In this document: piece after piece, positions 56,034-64,000 of the stretch
How positions within the stretch are numbered: the stretch's first letter is position 1
Layout: each line of letters starts with the position of its first letter
NCBI GenBank assembly: GCA_024752435.1
Contig: CP103037.1
Location: forward strand, 2,907,585 to 2,971,584
From: Allantophomopsis cytisporea
Lineage: Eukaryota; Ascomycota; Leotiomycetes; Phacidiales; Phacidiaceae
Length of the DNA: 64,000 nucleotides
Direction of reading: 5' to 3'
Made by a program: the position numbers and the translations under genes
Notes under the pieces: model-generated
What the model was told of the DNA's origin: nothing
Databases searched by the model: none
Seen by the model: the letters and a program-made list of their open reading frames with translations, nothing else

Positions 56034-56852
56034 TCAATTGACGAGTGGAAAGTATACATGGGGATTATATAACTTCTGGACTGTGTTCTGCTCCGCCCAA
56101 TCCTTGATATTGTCGTAGCTACGGCACATATGCCGCACCCCATTGTCCTCATTGTTGCCTCCCCACGCCGCTGGGTCTTTCCAAATCAGATAAAGCGACT
56201 GATCAACATGGCAAACGAGTTCCTGCCGCAAAGCCTCGATGCATTGTTCAACTTGGGCTTGCAGTTGTCCTGGTGTGGTTTTGGCTGGATTGAATAAATC
56301 CTCGCTGGAGTAGTCATAAGTGTCTCGGTGGATGTATTTTCGTATCAGATTCTTGAGAGTTATTTAGCTACTGGGACAATTATTGATTCTGGGTTTCTCT
56401 CACCAGGCAGTTCGTCTGATAATGAATGCTCAAAACTGCTGCAATACCTCCACCATCTTCGGGGCTAACTGGCCACCAATGTGTCTTCGGATCTGCTTGC
56501 AAGTCTGAAAGTTTTTCATAAGGTACACTGACTATTCCCTCTACGGCAAAAGTCAGCATATTGCAACGGCCCAGATTTTTGATAGGTTTTACGAACGATA
56601 TGTATAATTATTCCATCTTCCTTCCAGTTCTGGGTCCTGATTGGCGTCTCCTCGCAGTGGTGAACTTGGATAGTAGTATTCAGCAAAGTTGAACCACGAG
56701 TGTTTGACAGCTTGGAAAGCAGGAGAGTAAGGCCACATGTGAACCATACATTGGTTTTCTGTAGGTAGAAAAAGCCGTTGACTAATAAAGAGTGCTGTGG
56801 AAATCAAAAGACAGCTTGAGGAAGCTGCGAAGTATCTTCGAGCTTTAATCAT
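56034..56852 (-). CDS. UstYa/DUF3328-like protein lacking all metal-motif histidines, 236 aa (UstY-7)
   Basis: Exons 56852-56597, 56540-56404 and 56351-56034 close in phase. A short N-terminus and one membrane helix (SSSCLLISTALFISQRLFL), then FNFAEYYYPSSPLRGD, GIVSVPYEKLSDL, CLNLIRKYIHRDTYDY, ALRQELVCHVDQ and HMCRSYDNIKDWAEQN. The first HxxHC is YQTNC and the second is QVEQC, so all four histidines are gone while both cysteines stay. It shares intron positions and the HYQxxC form with UstY-3 and is its closest relative in the window. An intact frame with lost metal ligands suggests a structural partner of an active UstYa. Tail to tail with UstY-6; 98 bases separate the stops. Confidence 0.84.
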
Positions 56853-57393
56853 ATTGTGGCTAAATTTTCACTTGAAGAGATAAACGCATATTCTTTGTTG
56901 AGTGCAGACAAGCAGTCCTGTAAAATAACATTTAACACAATCAACGATTTTCCACACGTGAGTTGTCAGATATCAGAATCAACTTGTTTGATTTTGCAGG
57001 GTCACCGTGGATGTGAAGGGGTGAATTTAGATATTAAGGAGTCGAATTAACTGTGAAAGTTATCAGTTTGATGACCTAAGACAAAATTCGTTGGGCGGTC
57101 CTCTTTAATTCCCGGTCCGGTCTACCTAGTTTTTTTCGAGTAACCCTTATCGATCGTTATCAAACAAGGATCAAGGATCAAGGATAAGGCACCTCCGACA
57201 TCTAACATCTTCTCATTTTGGGTGTCGTACTCCGTATACGCGAGCAACTGCAAACATGAGTCCTCCGTGAGTAAGAAGTGTTTGACTTTTGTCCCTCCGC
57301 CCCCCAACACATCATCAAGGAATCCAACTTTGTGAGGTTTAATCCACTGAACCCATTTACATCATTTCATCGACTAGATCCTCTTGGCATCGG
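56853..57393. promoter_or_regulatory. Divergent promoter of UstY-7 and the ABC transporter
   Basis: 541 bases. CAAGGAT units occur three times at 57167-57184. No coding signal. Confidence 0.4.
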
Positions 57394-60300
57394 ATGTGGT
57401 ATGCTTCCAAGCTACAATCTGAGAAAATAACAAATATGTATCGCGATAACGATGGTGTTGCTACGAAACAGTCACAAGCGGCGTATGATTCCCGGGTCAG
57501 ATGGCTATCATATGCGACCCTCATGCTTTCTTTACTCGGCTTCTGGGTTGCAATTCTAAATGGAGATTATACAAAAAGAAATTTACCATCGACAACTTCT
57601 ATTCGTGCCTCAGATCTCCTTAGATATTGTCGATTATTATGGGTAAGTCAGAACTGTACGGAAATCCGACGCACGTGTTCAGCTCTAATACCAGACTTCA
57701 AGTACTACAATTCGTCACCGGGCTAAAGCTGACCTCTAATCTAGCCTATCATCTCCTTGAACAGTCTTGGCATCTTTTGGGGAGGCAATCCTGTAGGAAT
57801 TTACATCGCTGCATTGCGAGGCTCAGCATTGTCTGTTTTAATCGTTATTGGGAGACTTCTTGCAAGTGACTCAAGTAGTGATGTATCTTATTTCGGTGTA
57901 CCGCTGGGCTCTGTACAGAGCCTTATGGCTATATGTCTCAGTCTAAATCAAATTCTCTTTCCTCGACGGCCGGATGTCTTTACATCAGAAGGGAAACTTG
58001 TTGATCTTGAAGATAGTGCTTCTGCTCTCAGTCGATACTCCATGCATTGGTGCACAGCAGCCCTAGTTCTTGCTGGAAAACCTGCTTCATTCAATGAGCT
58101 CCCTGTCTTAAACTATTCCACGAGATCAAGAAGTCAAGCATCGCTTCACATGGGCCTGATTGACACCACATTATGGTATCGTCTCTTAGTTGAACGATAC
58201 CCTGGCTTCGCCAAGCAATGGTTCCTTATGTTTTTACGGACAATTTTTACCTTTGGTTCACCTTACTGCATCATGCGGCTACTGGAAAGTTTAGAAGGTA
58301 ACCATAGCCGAACGGCTGATGCTTGGATCTGGCTCTTTGGAATCGCGGTAGCATCCATATCACAAACTTTACTAAATTATCAGTTGGTTTGGATACAATG
58401 GTCAGAAATGGGCGTTCCTGTTCGAGCACAACTGATAATGACAATATTTCGCAAAGCGATGCTAAGAAAGAATTCCCACGAGCAGAAGAGAAGCACAGAC
58501 GTCAAATCAACTTCCCACAAGCCCGAGGCCATCAATCTCCTTGCATCAGACACAATGTCTTTGAGCAAGTTCACCGCTGTCAATTATATCATTCCCGCGT
58601 CGTTTATGAGGTTTATCTTTGCCATGTTGTTCCTGGTGAGACTACTCGGATGGAAGAGTACTATAGTTGGCCTGATCGTCACAGCTTTTTGCGTACCAGT
58701 GCATACGCATCTCATCAAAAAGCAACGATCTGCACAAAAGAATCTTACAGCAGCACGCGACAAGAAGACAAAGACAGTAACAGAAGCCTTACATTCGCTC
58801 AGACAGATAAAATTCGCCGCGTCAGAAGTCCAGTGGGAAGAGTACATCGAGAGTTTTCGACAAGAGGAGATGAGGCTTCTGCGCTGCACTTTTGCGGCCA
58901 GCAATATAAGATCTGTTTGGGGGATTGTGGCTCCATTCCTAGTCGCCGCCACTTCCGTTTGTGCTCATGCATACGTTCAAGGATCACTCTCGCCATCCAT
59001 CATATTCCCTATGATTGAGGTTTTGCCTCACCTCCAGGGAACATTAGGCTTTGTTCCTGTCGTTTTCCTGGATTATTTTGGTGCTAGAGCTAATGCTAGC
59101 CGCATTGATGAATATCTGAGAAGACCGGAGCAGAAGAAGATTCTTCAGCCAAGTCCTTCCGGTTGTGTTTCATTTCATCACACTTCGATCGGGTGGCCAT
59201 CCGATGAGGTGGATGGTGAAATTGGTGAAGAGAAATCAATCAAGTCATCCCATCGATTTTCCCTCAGTGAAATAAACCTGGAATTCCCAGCCGGTGAATT
59301 AAGTGTTATTTTTGGTAAAACAGGGTCCGGAAAAAGCTTGTTGCTGGCTGCCATTATAGGAGAGGCAGATATTCTTAGTGGAAGCATATGTGCGCCATCA
59401 ATAGCTCAAGGAACTCCGGTAGCATTCGTTTCCCAGACACCATGGCTTCAAAACATGTCTATCAGAGACAATATTCTATTCGGCAAACCCTTCGATGAAA
59501 TCAGGTACGAGAAAGTTCTCATGGCCTGCGCACTCCTACCCGATCTTGCTGTGCTTGAAAAGGGGGATGGTACTCAGATTGGTTTGCGAGGTGTCAAACT
59601 CAGTGGTGGTCAGCGTGCTAGACTCTCTTTTGCCAGAGCTCTTTACTCGGATGCCCAACTACTCGTACTTGACGATATTTTCTCGGCTCTGGACTCTCAC
59701 GTTGGCAAAGAAATCTTCAATGCGCTGACTGGTGATCTCAGTCAGGGGCGAACAAGAATTCTTGCCACTCATCAGGTGGCACTGTGCCTTTCGCAGACAA
59801 AGTATCTTGTGTTCATTGAAAAACACAGCATAGGATATGCCGGAGATCCGAATCTTGCAGATGGAGCGGTAAAATTAGACGATCTAGAACCGCCTCTCGA
59901 CTCCAGCCATTCACTACGGGAAGATACATCGAAGCCGCAGGCTGACAACTCAAAGTCCAGGGGCAAAGCTGTAGCTAAGAGAGGCATTATGATCAATGCG
60001 CGCGCTTCTCCAAATGTATATAGGAAGTACTTTACCGCCGCAGGGGGTGTGCAATTTGTTGTGTTGTATTTGCTTGGCCTGATTCTTAGACAGCTATTGG
60101 GTGCGCTTACTACCTGGTTACTTGGCCGTATCAACTCAGCACGTCCAAAGGCAACTATCGATCAGCCAGAGAAAAACGCGTCATTCGTCACAAGAAGTCA
60201 CTTTGGGTTAGAGATTTACTTGTATTTGTATCTGTTGGGTTCGTTGTTAGCTGTGTTATTGGAGACACTTTTTAATCTCCATACCTTCTCCGGATCATTG

Positions 60301-61839
60301 CGTTCATCAAAAGGTTTATTTCGCGAAATGACTTTCAGAGTCATTCGAATGCCTCTACTATGGCTTGATACCATACCTATAGGTGACATGCTGAGAAGGT
60401 TCACAGTGGACACTCGCTTCATGGATGAGGCACTTCTCACAACGCTTACAGAATTCGCAGATTGTCTGATTAAGGCAGTGATAGTAGTAGCTGTTGGGTA
60501 AGTTCATTGCTTTCTTAGATAGCCAATTTGGTTGCTCATTTCGTCGAGGTTGTATAGTTCACTTCACACAGGCTGCTTGACTGTGTTCCTCTTACTTTGG
60601 TCTGCTCAAGTTTCCCGTAGCTACATAAAGGCTAGATCGACTGTAAAACGTGCAGATGTCGGGCCCACATCCGACATCCTTGAACACTTCAGCTCATCTG
60701 TTGCCGGAATCTCAACTATACGCGCGTACGGTGCTGTAGAGCAAACGCTTGAGCAAATGCACAATCATGTTGACAGACTGTCGACTGCGAGGCGACACTT
60801 TTGGATCTTCAATCGCTGGATTGGCCTCCAGATATCTTTGATAGGTATCTTATTCAGTACGGGTACCGGAATAATTCTTCTGTCCTCGAGGTCTATCATC
60901 GACACGTCGTTCCTAGGCTTTTCACTCACGTTTTCCATGGGATTCTCACAAGCAATTTTCAAAGCTGTCAACAACTATGGAATGCTTGAAACACACACAG
61001 ATGCAACCGCGGCAGTGATTGGGTACACAGAGCTCGACATCGAGGACCAAAGTGGCATTGAAGTCCCACAGGAATGGCCGTCGAAAGGAGAGGTTGAGCT
61101 CAAAAGGCTGGATCTTGCCTACTCAGCTACTCTTCCACTTGTTTTGAAAAACTTATCTTTCAAGGTCGAAGGTGGGAAACGACTTGGAATTGTGGGTCGT
61201 ACGGGTGCAGGTAAGTCATCGTTGACTTTGTCACTCCTAAGATTGATTGAGCCTCGAAGCGGTTCCATTCTCATCGATGGCATCGATATCTCTACGGTTA
61301 AGTTACAAGATCTAAGGACCAGAATCGCCTTCATTCCGCAAGATCCAGTATTGTTCTCGGGGACAGTACGTTCAAACCTCGATTATTTCAAGCAGATTTC
61401 AGAAGATAGACTTTTGGAAGCTCTTCGGCTTGTCAAACTGCTGGAAGAGGAAGGCGATAAGGACTCCGGTTCCTTCAATTTAGATTCCCCAATCACCGCG
61501 GGTGGATCAAACATGTCGCAAGGACAAAGACAGTTACTCTGTCTTGCTCGCGTGTTTCTCACGAATCCGAGTATTATGATTCTTGACGAGGCGACTTCAG
61601 CTATCGACAACAAGACGGACGTTTTGATCCAAGATACTATAAGATTGAAGTTCAATGGGACGTTGATTGTAGTTGCGCATCGGTTGAGGACTATAGCTGG
61701 TTTTGATCAGGTGCTGGTTATGAACGATGGAAGAGTCGGCGAAATTGGGAAACCAGATGAGCTGTTGGAAGCAAGGGGCATGTTCTATAAACTTGTTGAA
61801 GACAGTCAGGATAGGGAGCTCTTCATCAAAAATTCATAG
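57394..61839 (+). CDS. ABCC-type (multidrug-resistance-associated) ABC transporter, about 1427 aa
   Basis: Main exons: 57394-57642, 57765-60497 and 60549-61839. Joining the first two in phase needs an 11-base microexon at 57703-57713, which is a tentative fit. The order is N-terminal helices, TMD1, NBD1 with Walker A GKTGSGKS, signature LSGGQRARLSFARAL and Walker B LLVLDDIFSALD; then a linker, TMD2 (starting VYRKYFTAAGG), and NBD2 with GRTGAGKSS, the altered signature MSQGQRQLLCLAR and Walker B IMILDEATSAID. NBD1 has Asp after Walker B where Glu is usual, a common ABCC asymmetry. Such pumps export conjugates and toxins. At the cluster edge it is the likely exporter and self-protection pump. 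The N-terminus is shorter than in typical ABCC proteins. Confidence 0.88.
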
Positions 61840-61913
61840 ATCAGTAGCAATCAAATCTATTGCTGAGCTGAAGCGTCCGCTATCAAAGTGCGTCCTAAGC
61901 AATGGTTTTAATA

Positions 61914-62190
61914 CCTCCGGAGGATTGTTTTGTTCCACCGGAGGTTAAAATTCTTTTGTTAGCGATTTGCTGCAAATATCTGGGGGGTATACTACGTCCC
62001 GCCGGTGGTTTACTTTGTACCTCCCTCCCCTACAAAAATAATTAGTACTTCCCTCTAAAGGATATCCCTCCGGAGGTATGTTTTGTTCTACCGGAGGTTA
62101 AAATTATTTTGTTAGCGATTTGCTGCAAATATTTGGGAGGTTTACTACATCCCTCCGGTTGTTTGTTTTGTACCTATCTGTTATTCCAAA
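61914..62190. repeat. Two 153-bp-spaced copies of a repeat with CCTCCGGAGG palindromes
   Basis: CCTCCGGAGG at 61914 and 62067 starts two similar stretches that share GTTTTGTTC, ACCGGAGGTTAAAATT and TTGTTAGCGATTTGCTGC. Each also holds a second CCGG-centred palindrome. It resembles a non-autonomous element or a solo repeat. No coding capacity. Confidence 0.75.
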
Positions 62191-62903
62191 TTGGATACAT
62201 AGTATATCCGGTTCTTTGACCTAACACTATATTCTGTTGGCGAACACGTTTCCTGTCTGTATGCCTATACAAATAATACGCGGCTGTGTATACAGAATAT
62301 ATACCCGCTAGCTAGGGAACACGTTCTCTAAACGCTAAGCCCGAACGTCCTCGCTAAAGATTTGTAGCGCCAAAACGTCTTTGCCAACGCTCGTATAATA
62401 TCCTCACCAAATTCTCCTATATAAAATAGTACGGCTGCATATATTAGCGAGATTACTAGCGTTAAAATCTCTAACAATTATATACTTCCTATCTATACTT
62501 TTGCTAAGGTCTAAATTATAGCAGGTTGTAAAAATATACTCGCTAAATATATATCCCAACGTACTTTGTTGTACATAGGCAAAATATCCTTGCCAAACGT
62601 CCTTGCCAAACGTACTTTTCTAATATACCTTAGTATATACAGGCAAAACATCTTTGCTAAATGTCCTCGCTAAAGGTTAGTAGTAGCTGCTACTATCTAT
62701 ATAGAGTTAGTTAGCTATCGTCTATAAAGAATACTATATACTTTCTAGCAGTATTAATATTTATTTGTATTAATACAATAGTTAACAACTCTCTAAAAAC
62801 ATTATTAATACAACTACAACGATATCTACCTACTTTATACTTCTTTTATATAACGTATTCTACTTTTTATTCCGTATTGTACTTAGGCCTAGGTATAAGA
62901 TTT
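62191..62903. repeat. AT-rich degenerate repeat region
   Basis: Variants of CGTCC(T/C)(C/T)GC(C/T)AAA recur several times at 62340-62680. Differences are transitions, as expected of RIP-decayed transposon DNA. No open gene. Confidence 0.55.
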
Positions 62904-63415
62904 CTACTACTAAAATATTCTACTACTGCTTTTAAAACAGGGGTTAATCCCTGCTAGGTACAAGGTAAAGCTTGTACCTAGCTTTAAAAATCGCAATATT
63001 AGTTGTATATAGTAGCTATAGTAAAGTAAAAGATTTATATAATTCTGAATTATAATAATATATATATTATAAGTTGCTGCTATAAGTATTAGTAGAGTTA
63101 TATATAATATAGTATAACTCTAAGAAATATTAAAGTAGTTTAGCTCTATAAATAAATACCTACTATATAAAGCTACAATTTCTACTACTAAAATATTCTG
63201 CTACTACCTTTAAAATAAAGGCTAACCCCTATTAAGTACAAAGTAAGGTTTATACCTAGCTTTAAAAATCGCAATATTAGTTGTATATAGTAGCTATAGT
63301 AAAGTAAAAGATTTATATAATTCTAAATTACAATAATATATATATTATAAGTTGCTGCTATAAATATTAATAGAGTTATATATAATATAGTATAACCCTA
63401 AGAAATATTAGGGTA
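62904..63415 (+). repeat. Two diverged direct copies, 278 bp apart, transition-rich
   Basis: Copies begin at 62904 and 63182 with CTACTACTAAAATATTCT and stay alignable over about 230 bases. Nearly all differences I compared by eye are C/T or G/A changes. Confidence 0.8.
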
Positions 63416-63463
63416 GCCTAGCTTTGTATATAACTACCTAATATATAAAGCTATACTACTTAG

Positions 63464-63559
63464 AATTAGAGTAGAATATATACTAGAGTAGCCTTAGGCT
63501 TAAAAACTAAATATTTAATTAAATACTTAATTGAATATTTAATTGAATACTTAATTAGA

Positions 63560-63617
<58 letters not shown>

Positions 63618-64000
63618 TAGGTACTATACTAGGAATTAGAGTAGGAGTATATACTAGAATAGCCTTAAGCTTAAAAACCGAATATTTAATTGAATATTCA
63701 ATTGAATACTCAATTGAATACTTAATTGAATATTTAATTGAATATTTAATTAGAGTATATATATATATATATATACTAAAAGCTATACTAAGAATTAGAG
63801 TAGGTATATATACTAGTACTATACTAGGAATTAAAGTAAAAGTATATACTAGAATAGCCTTAAGCTTAAAAACCAAATATTCAATTAAATACTTAATTGA
63901 ATATTCAATTGAATACTTAATTAAAGTATATATATACTAAAAGCTGTACTAAGAATTAAAGTAGGTATATATACTAGTATTATACTAGGAATTTGGGTCA
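63464..64000. repeat. Three AT-rich repeat units with (TA)n and ATTGAATA arrays
   Basis: Related units start near 63464, 63633 and 63828 (GAATTA(G/A)AGTA...ATATACTAGA). Each is followed by AAAACC and a run of about 10-base TTAATTGAAT units. The frames through them on both strands are low-complexity Ile/Tyr peptides. The region runs off the right edge. Confidence 0.75.
63562..63616. repeat. (TA)n microsatellite
   Basis: About 27 uninterrupted TA units within the AT-rich block. Confidence 0.9.

Noticed and set aside
61914..62190. CRISPR-like array
   Set aside because: Only two diverged copies, in a fungal genome, with no spacer pattern.
63466..63940. Long open frames on both strands at the right edge
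   Set aside because: They are Ile/Tyr repeats from (TA)n and ATTGAATA arrays, not genes.

Overview
This window is nuclear DNA of a filamentous ascomycete (Pezizomycotina). Coding regions are split by many 40-60 bp GT-AG introns with CTAAC/CTGAC-like branch sites. There is a Dicer-like protein with the fungal domain order, fungal-type P450, MFS, Zn2Cys6 and ABCC genes, and an AT-rich right end full of transition-decayed repeats, as repeat-induced point mutation (RIP) leaves. A leotiomycete is my guess; the sequence alone does not prove it.

Positions 1-32.4 kb are mostly conserved or housekeeping genes with scattered accessory ones. They include a methyltransferase cut by the left edge, a large unnamed intronless protein (1341 aa), a YKE4-type ZIP zinc transporter, a short-chain dehydrogenase, a small Ser-rich protein, two F-box-like genes, a sucrose-transporter-like MFS gene in six exons, a dead short-chain dehydrogenase, a complete five-exon cytochrome P450, TAP42 (PP2A regulator) and a Dicer-like gene. 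An in-frame intron in the Dicer gene makes it look like one uninterrupted reading frame.

Positions 32.7-39.1 kb are a decaying accessory block. An MFS transporter, a Zn2Cys6 regulator and a nitronate monooxygenase each carry frameshifts or premature stops and stand next to an intact SnoaL-like gene. This looks like a small metabolic cluster being lost.

Positions 40.4-61.8 kb are the most interesting part: a probable dikaritin-type RiPP (ribosomally made, modified peptide) cluster. The precursor (53690-54218) has a signal peptide and eight identical KR-bounded 16-residue repeats. Around it are seven UstYa/DUF3328-type oxidase-like genes, a secreted DOMON-cytochrome b561 protein, a membrane acyltransferase and a full ABCC transporter. 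Two of the UstYa proteins have lost most or all of the histidines of their HxxHC motifs and may be non-catalytic partners. The likely scheme is Kex2 cleavage in the secretory pathway, oxidative cross-linking by UstYa proteins, possible acylation, and export by the ABC pump. I see no P450, methyltransferase, flavin monooxygenase, peptidase or intact regulator inside this block.

Positions 61.8-64 kb are gene-free, AT-rich repeats that bound the cluster on the right. Intron positions were fitted by eye using reading frame, splice consensus and family motifs. They agree in phase unless stated, but no transcript data were available.
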